Part shown: in pieces, positions 1-10,754 of the stretch
How positions within the stretch are numbered: the first letter of the stretch is position 1
Layout of the letters: every line of letters begins with the position of its first letter
NCBI GenBank assembly: GCA_001796335.1
Contig: MGMF01000020.1
Location: forward strand, 38,937-102,936
DNA length: 64,000 bases
Source of the DNA: Chloroflexi bacterium GWB2_49_20
GTDB lineage: Bacteria; Chloroflexota; Anaerolineae; Anaerolineales; Villigracilaceae
Direction of reading: 5' to 3'
Program-made: the position numbers and the translations under genes
The notes under the pieces: generated by a model
Databases searched by the model: none
What the model saw: only the letters and a program-made list of their open reading frames with translations
What the model was told of the DNA's origin: nothing

Positions 1-1801
1 AATCCTGTCTTTCAAAAAAGAATTTTCGCAAGGTATCCAGCAAAGGCTGCTCTGGAGTTGAATCCAACATGCTTATGATCACCCAGTCGGCATTGTTTAA
101 TTCATATTCCAAGGTTGGATTCCCCTCACCACCTTGTAATATCAAGGTCAAATCATCAAAAGAGTAGGCAGATAAAGCACTTCGCTTTACCAATCCACCT
201 GCCTGAGGTCCATAAAAACGAATAATTGCATCCGGTAGGGCTTCTTTACTGAGTGCTTCTTCTTCCAGGCAGGTACTGCATTGCTTTTGAATACGTGTAT
301 CTGTCAGAAATAAAAGCCGGTCATTTACACTTGGCGGCCAGGGAACAAGCGCGTCCAAATCAATCGCATCAGGGCTGATCAGGGTGGCTGACTGCCGGGC
401 AACCTCAAAAGTTACAGCCTGACCATTGCCGATGTTACTCAGGTCACTGGAAGTCAGAACTGTTCTTAATGAAAATTCCCCATAGACACGAAATTTAATT
501 GTTAAGATACGTTTTACAGACTCGTCCACACGTTGCGCAAAAGCAGCATCTTCATTGTATTTTTGTGTAAAAAAATCGAGTGCCTCCACAATTGAAGAAT
601 AATTATCAACGGCATCACTGGAAACGATATTTCCCAGATAAAGCAGGTCATTTCCAGCCAGAAAAGCATCACGCGCCACGATCCGGGAGGAAAAAGATTG
701 ATTGGCGGGATCGTAAAAACGCCTGACAGCCTGGCTGCCCAGATCATCGCTTACGATCAAACCTCCATTTTCTCGCCAGGTGGAAAATGGTGAAAGAGCA
801 AGAATTTGAGAGAGCGCTTGAGGGTCGAAGCTTACTGGTCGGGTTGTTGCCCGGATATTTCCCTGGAATCCCTGGTAACGGATGTGCGATAATAACAAAC
901 CATCCGTTGCACTGATTGTTCCTGGATTATCTTTTGTTACTTCAAAAAATGGTGCCAGTTCAATTTGCTTCAATTGCTCCAGAGATTTCCGAACTGTGGC
1001 GACTTCTTCTTCTGAAGATCTGTCAGAGCTTCCTCTTCCGGGAAAATGCTTGGCAATGACTGCCAAACGTCCACCGCTGCCTTCATGCAACCCGGTGATA
1101 TATTCCTTGCCCATCTCTGCCACCCAATAAGGGTCTCCACCAAAAGTTCGGGCACCCAAACCGCCTCCACCCGCTATACCGGAAGTAATGAGAACATCCA
1201 AAGAAGGTCCGATTGATAAATTGAAACCTATTTGTGAAAGCTCTTGTCCTGCGACCTTACCAACCTCTCTGGAAAGTTCTGGTTGCCAGGTTGCCCCAAT
1301 TGCCATCAAATCAGGTAAAGGTGTAAGACCATTTAATATTTGGTCATTTGGATATCCGTCTCCCTCCTGGGAGATTCCAACAAATAACGGAATATAGTTT
1401 CCTGTTGACCTTGAATTGGTTGTTGGGTTAATGATTGTTCCCTGTGATTTTTGCCATTCCAGGGTCTGCAATTCAGATATCAAATGATGCGCATTCGTGA
1501 CTGTATCTGGCGCAAGTGTGAAATTATCATTTGAGTTTAGGAGCACAACACCACCAACATTGAAATTTACTATCAAGTCAAATATTTGCGTGGTCTCGTC
1601 CACAAATGATCCATTAAAAGTTACCAGGAATAATTGACCCACCTTTTCTTGGGGTGACATTTTATCCAGAATGATCTGTGCGCGCATGGCTGGGGTTTCC
1701 ACTTGAGAATCATTCAATGCAAGACCGCGTATGGCAGGAAAAGCTGCTGAGATAAGCAGGTTTATTAGAATCAGGATGGGTAGAATTCTTTTTGAGGTCA
1801 T
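1..1801 (-). CDS. Glycoside hydrolase family 3 protein (NagZ-like), partial
   Basis: The reading frame is open from an ATG at 1801 down to the window edge, about 600 codons, and the C-terminus lies outside. The first ~28 residues are hydrophobic and look like a signal peptide, so an exported glycosidase is likely. The GH3 N-terminal barrel is recognisable from KHFPGRG near residue 250 and from VSDDLG near residue 350, where the Asp is the expected nucleophile. In classical NagZ a D-x-H loop follows the KHFPG motif. Here the loop reads GSSDRSSEEE and has no His, so the acid/base residue and the substrate are uncertain. The likely role is hydrolysis of beta-linked (N-acetyl)hexosamines from wall or external glycans. 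The ATG overlaps the stop of the upstream dehydratase-like gene by 4 bases (ATGA), so the two are translationally coupled. Confidence 0.8.
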   Translation of the reverse strand, partial: MTSKRILPILILINLLISAAFPAIRGLALNDSQVETPAMRAQIILDKMSPQEKVGQLFLVTFNGSFVDETTQIFDLIVNFNVGGVVLLNSNDNFTLAPDTVTNAHHLISELQTLEWQKSQGTIINPTTNSRSTGNYIPLFVGISQEGDGYPNDQILNGLTPLPDLMAIGATWQPELSREVGKVAGQELSQIGFNLSIGPSLDVLITSGIAGGGGLGARTFGGDPYWVAEMGKEYITGLHEGSGGRLAVIAKHFPGRGSSDRSSEEEVATVRKSLEQLKQIELAPFFEVTKDNPGTISATDGLLLSHIRYQGFQGNIRATTRPVSFDPQALSQILALSPFSTWRENGGLIVSDDLGSQAVRRFYDPANQSFSSRIVARDAFLAGNDLLYLGNIVSSDAVDNYSSIVEALDFFTQKYNEDAAFAQRVDESVKRILTIKFRVYGEFSLRTVLTSSDLSNIGNGQAVTFEVARQSATLISPDAIDLDALVPWPPSVNDRLLFLTDTRIQKQCSTCLEEEALSKEALPDAIIRFYGPQAGGLVKRSALSAYSFDDLTLILQGGEGNPTLEYELNNADWVIISMLDSTPEQPLLDTLRKFFFERQD

Positions 1802-2748
1802 TTATTATCTGCGTGTCTCCGACATATCTGAGCATGTACTTCGGGTTGTATATTGCCTCCGGAGATTACGATAATCGCTGGATGTTTGATCTTCCTGGTT
1901 AACACGGCTGCCAACGCAGTTGCGGCTGATCCTTCCACAATTTCCTGGTATTTATGCCAGGCATAAGCGATCGCTTGTGCAATCTCATCTTCAGTAACCG
2001 TGATGATATCATTTACAACGTTCTTTATCATCGGAAGGGTTATCGAACCAACTTGCATTGGCCCGGAAAGACCATCTGCAAGAGTAGGCAGGTCAGGAAC
2101 ATCCACTTGATTCCCTTTATGAAACAGTGAATAGGTAAACGCAGAAGCCTCAGGCTGAACTCCAACCAACCTGCAAGGCTTGTGGAGACTTCGTATAACA
2201 GCTCCAATGCCAGAGATTAGACCTCCCCCGCCAACTGGTATGATCCAGGTACAGTTTGCATCAACATCAATATCCCGAAATACTTCCAATCCTATCGTTC
2301 CCTGGCCGGCAATTATCTGCCCATCATTGTAAGGAGAAATATAGGTGGAATGATTGTTGTTGGCAAATTCCAAGGCTGATTGCTCTGCCAAACCATAACC
2401 ACCATTGACAAAGCGAATTTCTGCCCCCAAATTACGCATTGCTTCCACTTTGGCAGGCACCGCATGATCGGACGCAAATACAAGCACAGGAGCAGAAACT
2501 ATCGTCCCGCCTAATGCAACTCCCTGTCCATGATTTCCTGCTGAAGCAGTGACTAAACCCTGTTTTTGTTCCCACGGTTCAAGACTAATTATTTTATTGA
2601 GAGCGCCGCGCGCTTTAAAGGATCCCGTAACTTGTTTATTTTCCCACTTCAGGTAAATATTTAACTCTTTATCATAAGTCACCGGCGTTCGAACGATATA
2701 TTCCGAAATTCGTTCCGCAGCCAGATTCAACCATTCAAATGGGATCAT
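1798..2748 (-). CDS. Threonine dehydratase / serine racemase-like PLP enzyme
   Basis: A 316-aa fold-type II PLP enzyme. The Schiff-base lysine is K45 in GSFKARGAL, SAGNHGQGVA at 69-78 contacts the substrate carboxylate, and a glycine-rich phosphate-binding loop (GGGGLISG) lies near 172. There is no C-terminal ACT domain, so it is the short, isoleucine-insensitive type. The expected reaction is deamination of L-threonine or L-serine to the 2-oxo acid and ammonia; serine/threonine racemase activity cannot be excluded from sequence. It overlaps its neighbours on both sides by ATGA, in the order AAA+ ATPase, GDPD, this gene, GH3. These partners do not point to isoleucine synthesis, and a catabolic role seems more likely. 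Confidence 0.85.
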   Translation of the reverse strand: MIPFEWLNLAAERISEYIVRTPVTYDKELNIYLKWENKQVTGSFKARGALNKIISLEPWEQKQGLVTASAGNHGQGVALGGTIVSAPVLVFASDHAVPAKVEAMRNLGAEIRFVNGGYGLAEQSALEFANNNHSTYISPYNDGQIIAGQGTIGLEVFRDIDVDANCTWIIPVGGGGLISGIGAVIRSLHKPCRLVGVQPEASAFTYSLFHKGNQVDVPDLPTLADGLSGPMQVGSITLPMIKNVVNDIITVTEDEIAQAIAYAWHKYQEIVEGSAATALAAVLTRKIKHPAIIVISGGNIQPEVHAQICRRHADNK

Positions 2749-3494
2749 TGTCCCTGTTCCATAACACGACGAAGCATACCAGGGTCATCCGTAAAAATGC
2801 CATCCACCTTCAGATCCAACATGTGTTTTAAATTATCTTCCCCATTTACCGTCCAAACATGGATGCGCTTTCCGGCAGTATGCACATTGTCCACAAGAGC
2901 CTGGTCAACATCTAGGAAGGGAGAGTGTAATGCTTGAAAACGCTTTTTCCATCCGAAATGCCGCTGAACATAACCCTTCCAGCCGGAAAAGACCAGCAAC
3001 CCACACGGCACTTGTGGTAACAATCTTTGAGAAACTCTTAGGTTTTTGGATAAGAAAGAAGAAAAGATAACGCGGTTTTCTAATTTGTAAAACCTAACCA
3101 ACTCAACAACTTTAGTAACCAATCCATCAAAGGGGGTTGAATAATTCGTCAATTCAACATTCATGAAGATTTGTTTACCGAAGCGTTCAAAAACTTCATT
3201 CAATGTGGGGATTTTTTCGCCTGCATACCTATCTGCAAACTTACTGCCTGCATCTAAACCCCGCAAAGCAACCAGGGACAAATTTGCAACTTTGCCCGTT
3301 CCATTTGTAGTACGATCCACGCTTGAATCGTGGATAATCACCACATGGTTATCTGAACTTAGTTTTACGTCAAACTCAATGACATCTGCCTGGTGATTGA
3401 TTGCCAGTTCAAAAGAAGCTAGCGTATTTTCCGGTGCTTGCGCTGAAGCACCTCTGTGACCAATTACTAGCGGTCGCGGCCAATTTTCCAGCAT
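2745..3494 (-). CDS. Glycerophosphodiester phosphodiesterase
   Basis: A 249-aa GDPD-family protein of single-domain size. It begins almost directly with the catalytic signature (HRGAS at 13-17 followed by PENT), then EFDVKLSSD with metal-binding acidic residues and IIHDSSVDRTTNG with the second catalytic His. The C-terminal half has the expected VWTVN and DGIFTDDP strands. There is no signal peptide, so it should act in the cytoplasm. It hydrolyses glycerophosphodiesters released from phospholipids to sn-glycerol 3-phosphate and an alcohol. The start ATG follows the stop of the AAA+ gene with no gap (TAAATG), and its 3' end overlaps the next gene by 4 bases, so it is an internal operon gene. 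Confidence 0.9.
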   Translation of the reverse strand: MLENWPRPLVIGHRGASAQAPENTLASFELAINHQADVIEFDVKLSSDNHVVIIHDSSVDRTTNGTGKVANLSLVALRGLDAGSKFADRYAGEKIPTLNEVFERFGKQIFMNVELTNYSTPFDGLVTKVVELVRFYKLENRVIFSSFLSKNLRVSQRLLPQVPCGLLVFSGWKGYVQRHFGWKKRFQALHSPFLDVDQALVDNVHTAGKRIHVWTVNGEDNLKHMLDLKVDGIFTDDPGMLRRVMEQGQ

Positions 3495-4826
3495 TTATAG
3501 CTCCACAAAATAAGATTGCGCAGCTCTGTCAAGTAATTCCCTATTCATAACAGGTTCAGTTGATAGATAATGAGCTATATCTAATATCTGGTCACATAAA
3601 TCCCTTGGATGGGATGCCCGCAGTTTTCGATTCCGCTTGATGTACCACTCTTGAAGTAAATATGCCAACCCCTGGTCATCATAAGCCAGACCCTTCTGCT
3701 GGGCAACTCTACGGAAAATCTCTCGATATTCTTCAAAAGACGGATCGCTAATTTCTATTTTATGGCGTAACCGTCTCAGGAAAGCTTCATCTACCAGGTC
3801 ACGAGGTGGCAGGTTGGTTGAAAATACCACAAGGACATCAAATGGGATTTCCACCTTTCTACCGGTATGCAAGGTTAGAAAATCCACCCGATTTTCCAAT
3901 GGGACGATCCAACGATTGAGCAGATCACGCGGTCGCACCTGTTGACGCCCAAAGTCATCTATTAAAAGAATGCCTCCGTTGGCTTTAACCTGAAATGGGG
4001 CTTCGTAATATTTGTGGGTATCGTCAAAGACGAGATCCAGACCTTCAAGAGTTAATTCACCTCCCACTACAATAAAGGGTCGTTTGATCTTTATCCAACG
4101 AGGATCCCGACGTATACCTGTTCGCATGGAACCTGTCCCATTAGTACCGGTATCTTCTTCAGGTGCACGTTGGTGATTTACCGAATCAAACAATTTTACG
4201 ACCTGTCCACCCAGGAATAATGCATACGGAATATACATGGTCTGGCTTAAAACCATATTCCCAAAGGCTCTGGCAACACTTGTTTTACCATTACCAGGTG
4301 GGCCATAAAGGAAGATCGATGTTCCAGAATTTAATGCAGGACCTAAGCGTTGAAAAGTATCTTCAGATAATATAAGATGAGAAAGAAGCTGCCTCATCAA
4401 CCTCGCAGTAACCATGATTCGTCCACGGCTTTGCCGCCGGATGGACTCATTATAAGTTTCTATAGGTACTGGAGCTGCGCCGGCATATTGGCTCCTATCC
4501 AAGGCCTCACGGGCTCTGAGCATCCCGGCGCCTGTTATGGCATATTGATAGGATCCATCTCCAAGCCCCATCTGAGTGGATTTCACTTCGATCAATTTCT
4601 CACGCTTCAACGCTTCAAGGATCTGGTCTACCACTCCTGCAAAAGGGAGCGCCAATTCCTCGGATACTTTTAACCCAGTCATAAAACCTTGGAAGTACAT
4701 GATTTTTAATGCTAGATCCTGTAACCAGAGCGAAGAAAGGCCTGTATCTTCCAGCTTATTGATTGGCGGCGGAAGAAACCCAGAATTTTTCTTGGATGAT
4801 ATATTGGATTTGTTAGGTAAGGACAT
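3495..4826 (-). CDS. AAA+ family ATPase with N-terminal winged-helix-like region
   Basis: A 443-aa protein. Residues ~30-110 resemble a small helical DNA-binding or winged-helix fold (an inference from helix-rich charged sequence). A full AAA+ module follows: Walker A GPPGNGKT at 175-182, Walker B ILLIDD at 286-291, sensor-1 STN near 336-338 and an Arg-rich FLRRLRHK segment at 349-356 likely to supply the Arg finger. The substrate is unknown. Relatives in Chloroflexota are usually just called ATP-binding proteins. It is the first gene of the left minus-strand operon. AGGAAAG lies at a good distance upstream of the ATG, and an extended -10 box precedes it. Confidence 0.75.
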   Translation of the reverse strand: MSLPNKSNISSKKNSGFLPPPINKLEDTGLSSLWLQDLALKIMYFQGFMTGLKVSEELALPFAGVVDQILEALKREKLIEVKSTQMGLGDGSYQYAITGAGMLRAREALDRSQYAGAAPVPIETYNESIRRQSRGRIMVTARLMRQLLSHLILSEDTFQRLGPALNSGTSIFLYGPPGNGKTSVARAFGNMVLSQTMYIPYALFLGGQVVKLFDSVNHQRAPEEDTGTNGTGSMRTGIRRDPRWIKIKRPFIVVGGELTLEGLDLVFDDTHKYYEAPFQVKANGGILLIDDFGRQQVRPRDLLNRWIVPLENRVDFLTLHTGRKVEIPFDVLVVFSTNLPPRDLVDEAFLRRLRHKIEISDPSFEEYREIFRRVAQQKGLAYDDQGLAYLLQEWYIKRNRKLRASHPRDLCDQILDIAHYLSTEPVMNRELLDRAAQSYFVEL

Positions 4827-4859
4827 AATTACTCTTTCCTATGGGGATAATTTATTTGA

Positions 4860-4868
4860 ATTATAGCA
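4860..4868 (-). promoter_or_regulatory. Extended -10 promoter for the AAA+/GDPD operon
   Basis: On the minus strand the sequence is TGCTATAAT, a perfect extended -10 box, 34 bases upstream of the ATG at 4826. No convincing -35 hexamer lies 17 bases further upstream. A ribosome binding site (AGGAAAG) lies between the box and the start. Confidence 0.5.
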
Positions 4869-4991
4869 CGCTGTACTTTAAAAAGAGAATCGTTAGGGAT
4901 CAATATCCTTTATGTACAATTATAAAATAAAATTTGTTGGGAGGCTTACCTTATTGATCGTTATATTTATAACCCAAACATGGATATCCTG

Positions 4992-4997
4992 TATAAT
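4992..4997 (+). promoter_or_regulatory. -10 box placing the start site at the GT2 ATG (leaderless candidate)
   Basis: TATAAT ends 7 bases before the ATG at 5004, so transcription would start at or next to the A of the start codon. No purine-rich ribosome binding site lies between the box and the ATG. tgt shows the same arrangement at 7580-7592. Confidence 0.4.
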
Positions 4998-5003
4998 TAA
5001 CAA

Positions 5004-5687
5004 ATGAAATTATCGGTGATAATTCCTGTTTATAACGAAGTCGAGACCATCAATGAGATCGTCCGCAGGGTGATGGAAACAGGGCTTCCCCATGAAATCA
5101 TCATCGTTGATGATGGATCTTCCGATGGAACCCGTGAAGTGTTATCCGAGTTAAATAATAATGAAATAGTTCGAATCATCCTCCAAGATAATAATTATGG
5201 AAAAGGATTTGCCATTCGAACTGGGATAAATGCTGTCCAAGGGGATGTGATCTTGATCCAGGATGCAGACTTGGAATATGATCCGCGTGAATATCCTAGA
5301 TTATTGAAACCTCTGGAAGAAGATATCAGCGATATCGTTTATGGTTCTCGTTTCCTGGGAGGGGCTCGCCGACCCATCTTGTTCTGGCACATGATGGCAA
5401 ACAAACTGCTAACTTTTACCACTAATATTCTTTATAACAACATACTCAGCGACATGGAAACGGGTTATAAGGTTTTCCGGATCAATGTGTTGGACGGAAT
5501 TCACTTGCAGGCCAAACGCTTTGATTTTGAACCAGAATTCACTGCCAAAATGCTTAAAAAGAAGGCTCGCATATACGAAGTACCGATTTCCTTCAATCCA
5601 CGCGACTATTCAAAAGGTAAAAAGATAAAATTGTCAGACGCCTTTATCGCCATGTGGACATTGATTAAATACCGTTTTGTAAATTAA
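5004..5687 (+). CDS. Family 2 glycosyltransferase (dolichyl-phosphate mannose synthase-like)
   Basis: A 227-aa single-domain GT-A enzyme. It opens with SVIIPVYNE. The nucleotide-binding DDGSSDGT is at 36-43 and the metal-binding DAD at 87-89. There is no C-terminal membrane domain, so it is the short, soluble polyprenyl-phosphate glycosyltransferase type. It most likely moves a hexose from a nucleotide sugar to undecaprenyl phosphate or a similar lipid carrier for later use by membrane GT39-type enzymes such as those at 15093 and 36258. It is monocistronic and convergent with recJ. No Shine-Dalgarno sequence is visible upstream, and a -10 box sits only 7 bases before the ATG. Confidence 0.85.
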   Translation: MKLSVIIPVYNEVETINEIVRRVMETGLPHEIIIVDDGSSDGTREVLSELNNNEIVRIILQDNNYGKGFAIRTGINAVQGDVILIQDADLEYDPREYPRLLKPLEEDISDIVYGSRFLGGARRPILFWHMMANKLLTFTTNILYNNILSDMETGYKVFRINVLDGIHLQAKRFDFEPEFTAKMLKKKARIYEVPISFNPRDYSKGKKIKLSDAFIAMWTLIKYRFVN

Positions 5688-5734
5688 ATCATCTGGCTTG
5701 GCAACAATAACACATTCACCTGCTAATTGAAGTT

Positions 5735-7435
5735 CTATTCTGGTCTTTCAGCTGATTTTAGATCGCGCACATTCAGTTGAAAATTTTTTCGCCCATTGAA
5801 TTCATTTAATTCAAATGTGAATAACAAGTCTACATAAGTTGGTAGGGTGGGTTGAAGGTCTCCCAATCGAAAACCTATCGCATCAAAATGTGAATATCCG
5901 TCTGTTACATTCAATTTGAGATGTTTCCCATCGCTTCCGACCGCCCTTGAGCTGGCAACGCGTACACCTCTGGTTACAAAAACAGGTTCCGGATTACCAT
6001 AACCCGTTGGTTCGAACCAAGCCAGTTGTTCCAACAACCTGGAATTCAATTCGGTGAGCGAGATCTCCGCATCCGCACAAAGTAATGGGTGTAATTCCAA
6101 TCCTGACAGCTGCTTTTCTGCAATGAATTTAATCCGCTTTTTAAGCTCTGGTAGTTTAGCATTCTCTACAGTAAATCCTGCTGCAGCAGCATGTCCACCG
6201 TACCTCACGAGCAAGTCTGCGCATTGATCCAAAGCCTCTGTGATATGAAATTCTGGGATACTCCGGCAGGAGCCTCGAGTAGTGGTTTCACCGATGCACG
6301 CCACTATGGCAGGTCGATAAAAAATGTCAGAAAGTCGTGAAGCAGCCAGCCCAACTACACCGGCGTTAAAATCTGGATCAACAGCAAAGAGGAGAAAAGC
6401 ATCCGGATCTTCCTCCAGCACCATTTTCTCCGCCTGGGCTTGCATGGAGCGGGTAACTTGTTGTCTATCACGATTTTGAATTTCCAGCGTCTGCGCCAGT
6501 TGTCCGGATTCAAAAATATCCGTTGAACATAGAAGTTTAAAAGCTGCCAGCGCTGAATCGAGTCTTCCAGCAGCATTCAAGCGTGGTCCCAGGCCAAACC
6601 CAATATTGCTGGCATTAATATTTTTTAAATCCAAACCCGTTACCGCTGCAAGCGAGAATAAACCTTGCCGTTGGGTTTGTCGAAGCTGACGAAGTCCTTG
6701 TCTTACCAGGCTGCGGTTTTCTCCCGCAAGAGGTGCAAGATCAGCCACAGTACCCAATGCTACCAGGTCGAGCAGGTCGTCTTTGATAAAGCCATTATTT
6801 GGAAAACGCTCCAACAATGCCTCAGCGATCTTAAATGCCACGCCCACGCCCGCCAGATCTTTATCCGGGTAGGCATCTCCCGGTTGCTTGGGGTTAATAA
6901 TTGCATATGCATCGGGTAAAATTTCGCCGGGATGATGATGGTCTGAGATGATCAAATCCAGGTTCAGATTCCTGGCATGTACTGCTTCATCCAGTGAACG
7001 GATTCCACAATCCACCGTGATCACCACCCTGGAGCCTTCAGCCTTTAATGTATCCAAAGCTTCATTATTTAATCCATAACCTTCATCAAATCGATTGGGA
7101 ATATATTCCCGCACCTGCGTGCCTAATGATTTAAGTACCTGCACCAGCAAAGCAGTCGCTGTAACTCCGTCTACATCATAATCACCATAGATTACAACAG
7201 GCTCTTGATTAAGGATCGCATATTCCAAACGAGTGATCGCTCTTTCCATGCCTGTTAACTGCCAGGGTGAAGTATCAAAGGCAACAGTCGCTTTCAGAAA
7301 TTGACGGGCAGTTTCATCGGTCGCATATCCCCTATTGAATAATAATTGTCTGATAACAGTTGGAAATGCTTTTAATGCTTCATCGGCTTCTGGGGTGATG
7401 CGGGTTTCGGTTTGCCAGTGTTTTAATTTGCTCAT
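5735..7435 (-). CDS. recJ: Single-stranded-DNA-specific exonuclease RecJ
   Basis: A 566-aa DHH-family nuclease of typical RecJ size. The N-terminal DHH domain has DYDVDG at 85-90 (Mn binding), VDCG near 141-144 and SDHHHPG near 164-170. The DHHA1 domain follows with the GGHAAAAGF motif near 410, and a C-terminal OB-like region ends near NFQLNVRDLK. It degrades single-stranded DNA 5' to 3' in recombination and mismatch or base-excision repair. It is transcribed towards the GT2 gene and divergently from tgt, with a 156-base shared upstream region. Confidence 0.95.
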   Translation of the reverse strand: MSKLKHWQTETRITPEADEALKAFPTVIRQLLFNRGYATDETARQFLKATVAFDTSPWQLTGMERAITRLEYAILNQEPVVIYGDYDVDGVTATALLVQVLKSLGTQVREYIPNRFDEGYGLNNEALDTLKAEGSRVVITVDCGIRSLDEAVHARNLNLDLIISDHHHPGEILPDAYAIINPKQPGDAYPDKDLAGVGVAFKIAEALLERFPNNGFIKDDLLDLVALGTVADLAPLAGENRSLVRQGLRQLRQTQRQGLFSLAAVTGLDLKNINASNIGFGLGPRLNAAGRLDSALAAFKLLCSTDIFESGQLAQTLEIQNRDRQQVTRSMQAQAEKMVLEEDPDAFLLFAVDPDFNAGVVGLAASRLSDIFYRPAIVACIGETTTRGSCRSIPEFHITEALDQCADLLVRYGGHAAAAGFTVENAKLPELKKRIKFIAEKQLSGLELHPLLCADAEISLTELNSRLLEQLAWFEPTGYGNPEPVFVTRGVRVASSRAVGSDGKHLKLNVTDGYSHFDAIGFRLGDLQPTLPTYVDLLFTFELNEFNGRKNFQLNVRDLKSAERPE

Positions 7436-7576
7436 GGGTTGAGGTTGTGATTACTCCCGGTTTTATTTATTCACCAAAGTATAGCCCCTGATGGAAGTCT
7501 GGACAAGGTAAAATTCCCCATTTCATGGAGATTGAAATGAGAATATCGATTGTCGGTGAGAGACCTACCTTTCTGA

Positions 7577-8710
<1,134 letters not shown>

Positions 8711-8731
8711 AATTAACAGGAGAATTAATAA

Positions 8732-9556
8732 ATGAATCCAATCCAGGCATTGATATTAGGTGTTATTCAGGGTTTGACAGAATTCCTGCCTGTATCATCC
8801 ACTGCCCACCTGCTTATCGGGCAAAAATTAATGGGCATTCCTGCAAATGACGCCATATTTTCTTTCCTGGTGATCGTTCAATTGGGAACGATCCTTTCCC
8901 TGATTGTATATTTTAGTTCTGAGCTTTGGAAGATCGTTCTCGCAGTTATATCCAACTTTAATAGATTGAAAGATTTCCGATCACTTCCTTTTGATGCCCG
9001 CCTGGGTTGGTATATTCTACTTGCAACCATACCTGCCTTGATCGCTGGTTTCCTCTTTAAAGATATGGTGGAAATGCTTTTCGCCAACCAGTTACTCGAA
9101 GCCTCCATCCGACTACTGGCTGCTGCCTTCTTGATGGTCCTGGCTGAATATTTAGGGAAACAATCCCGGAAATTGGATTCGATAACCTGGTTGGATGGAT
9201 TATTCATAGGAGTGATGCAAATTATTGCTGTATTTCCTGGTGCCTCCCGCAGTGGAACTACCATCAGCGCAGGGTTGATTCGAAATTTTGATCGACCTTC
9301 AGCGGCGCGATTTGCCTTCTTGATGTCGGTTCCAGTCATGGCGGCTGCTGGCGCTTATGAATCCATTAGTCTTATTCGAATTCCGGGGCTTTCTCAAATT
9401 CTGCCAGCTTTGATCATTGGTTTTATGGCTGCCGCAGTTGTAGGGTGGTTCGCGGTGCGCTGGTTTATGGGATATTTAAGCAAACACTCTCTGCACACCT
9501 TTGCGGTCTACTGCCTGTTGGTTGGGTTGGTTTGCCTGGTTTTTTCAATTATTTAA
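8732..9556 (+). CDS. uppP: Undecaprenyl-diphosphatase (BacA family)
   Basis: A 274-aa polytopic membrane protein with both family signatures: GLTEFLPVSSTAHL at 14-27 and PGASRSGTTIS near 170-180, which together form the active site. It converts undecaprenyl diphosphate, released by peptidoglycan and polysaccharide polymerases, to undecaprenyl phosphate. It therefore serves both the dcw cluster and the surface-polysaccharide locus in this window. AACAGGAG lies at a good distance before the ATG. The stop TAA is part of the ribosome binding site of the next gene, so the two are tightly linked. Confidence 0.96.
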   Translation: MNPIQALILGVIQGLTEFLPVSSTAHLLIGQKLMGIPANDAIFSFLVIVQLGTILSLIVYFSSELWKIVLAVISNFNRLKDFRSLPFDARLGWYILLATIPALIAGFLFKDMVEMLFANQLLEASIRLLAAAFLMVLAEYLGKQSRKLDSITWLDGLFIGVMQIIAVFPGASRSGTTISAGLIRNFDRPSAARFAFLMSVPVMAAAGAYESISLIRIPGLSQILPALIIGFMAAAVVGWFAVRWFMGYLSKHSLHTFAVYCLLVGLVCLVFSII

Positions 9557-9566
9557 GGAGTTCTGG

Positions 9567-10706
9567 ATGATAAATTACGATTTGTACCTACCCTCCATGC
9601 TAGACTTGTTGAAGCGACTGGTCGAGACCGAATCCCCTTCCCACGATACATCCGCAGTGAATAATGTTGGTGCGATAATTGGTGAAGAAGTAAAATCAAT
9701 GGGGGGAAAAATTGAAATCATTCATAATGAAACATCTGGAAATCATATCATTGCCAGGTTTGATCCACCCCTATCCCCGGGCAAGGCTACACATGAAAAA
9801 GGTTTCCTTTTGTTGAGTCACATGGATACAGTCTTTCCAGTAGGGACATTAACGCACATGCCATTTAATGAAAAAGATGGGAGAATTCTTGGACCAGGAG
9901 TATCCGACATGAAAGCCGGAGCAGTTATTGGTTTGACTGCCCTGATTGCCTTATTGGAAAATAAAAAAATGCCACTGGTCCCAATTACCGCATTGTTCAC
10001 ATCGGATGAGGAAGCTGGCAGCCATACCTCACGAAAATGGATTGAAAAACTGGCTAAGGATGCCCAATTGGTACTGGTCCTCGAACCAGGTATGCCAGAT
10101 GGATCTATTAAAACATGGAGAAAAGGTGTGGGGGATTTCCATATTGTAGTTCATGGGCAGGCTGCACACTCGGGCGGCAACCATGAGAACGGCAGAAATG
10201 CCATTGAAGAGCTTTCCCACCATGTCCTGGCAATCCAGGGGTTGACGGATTACAGCCGGGGGACCACCCTCAATGTAGGCGTGATCCAGGGAGGAATTGT
10301 TGTCAATGTTGTTCCTGAAAAAGCCTGGATGGATGTTGATTTGCGCGTTATGCAACCAGGCGAAGCAGAACGCATCATGGAAGCGATTTATAATCTAAAG
10401 CCAGTTCTTCAAGGAACCTCTCTCGAAATTTCTGGAAATCTAAATCGTCCCCCAATGCCATATGGTGAATTGATGCAATCCACCTTTGAACATGCCAGGG
10501 AAATTGCAGCCGAAGATGGCATAACCCTAACTGCTGCAGGAACCGGCGGAGCTTCTGACGGTAATTTTGTAGCTCCGCTTGGTATCCCGGTTCTGGATGG
10601 ACTGGGAGCGATCGGTGGGGATTATCATTCAGAAAAAGAATATATCATTAAGGACAGCCTAGTTTCACGCACCAGGTTGCTGGCAACTCTCTTGCAAAAC
10701 TGGTGA
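9567..10706 (+). CDS. M20 family metallopeptidase (glutamate carboxypeptidase-like)
   Basis: 379 aa. The start is set by AAGGAG at 9555-9560, 6 bases before the ATG at 9567; an in-frame ATG at 9501 lies inside uppP and is unlikely. The di-zinc site is visible: the His of SHMDTVFP, the Asp of GVSDMKAG, the EE of SDEEAGS, an Asp/Glu in LVLEPG and the C-terminal His in GDYHSEKEY. The middle dimerisation domain has the HSGG and NVGVIQGG patterns. It resembles carboxypeptidase G2 and probably removes a C-terminal Glu or similar residue from a peptide or folate-like substrate. No signal peptide is evident, so a cytoplasmic location is likely. Confidence 0.85.
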   Translation: MINYDLYLPSMLDLLKRLVETESPSHDTSAVNNVGAIIGEEVKSMGGKIEIIHNETSGNHIIARFDPPLSPGKATHEKGFLLLSHMDTVFPVGTLTHMPFNEKDGRILGPGVSDMKAGAVIGLTALIALLENKKMPLVPITALFTSDEEAGSHTSRKWIEKLAKDAQLVLVLEPGMPDGSIKTWRKGVGDFHIVVHGQAAHSGGNHENGRNAIEELSHHVLAIQGLTDYSRGTTLNVGVIQGGIVVNVVPEKAWMDVDLRVMQPGEAERIMEAIYNLKPVLQGTSLEISGNLNRPPMPYGELMQSTFEHAREIAAEDGITLTAAGTGGASDGNFVAPLGIPVLDGLGAIGGDYHSEKEYIIKDSLVSRTRLLATLLQNW

Positions 10707-10754
10707 TCCTTTTAAACATAACCATCCCTTATTTAATTGAGTTAATAGAAATCA

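Noticed and set aside
9501..9566. Upstream ATG for the M20 peptidase
   Set aside because: It lies within uppP, adds 22 unconserved residues and lacks the AAGGAG found before 9567.
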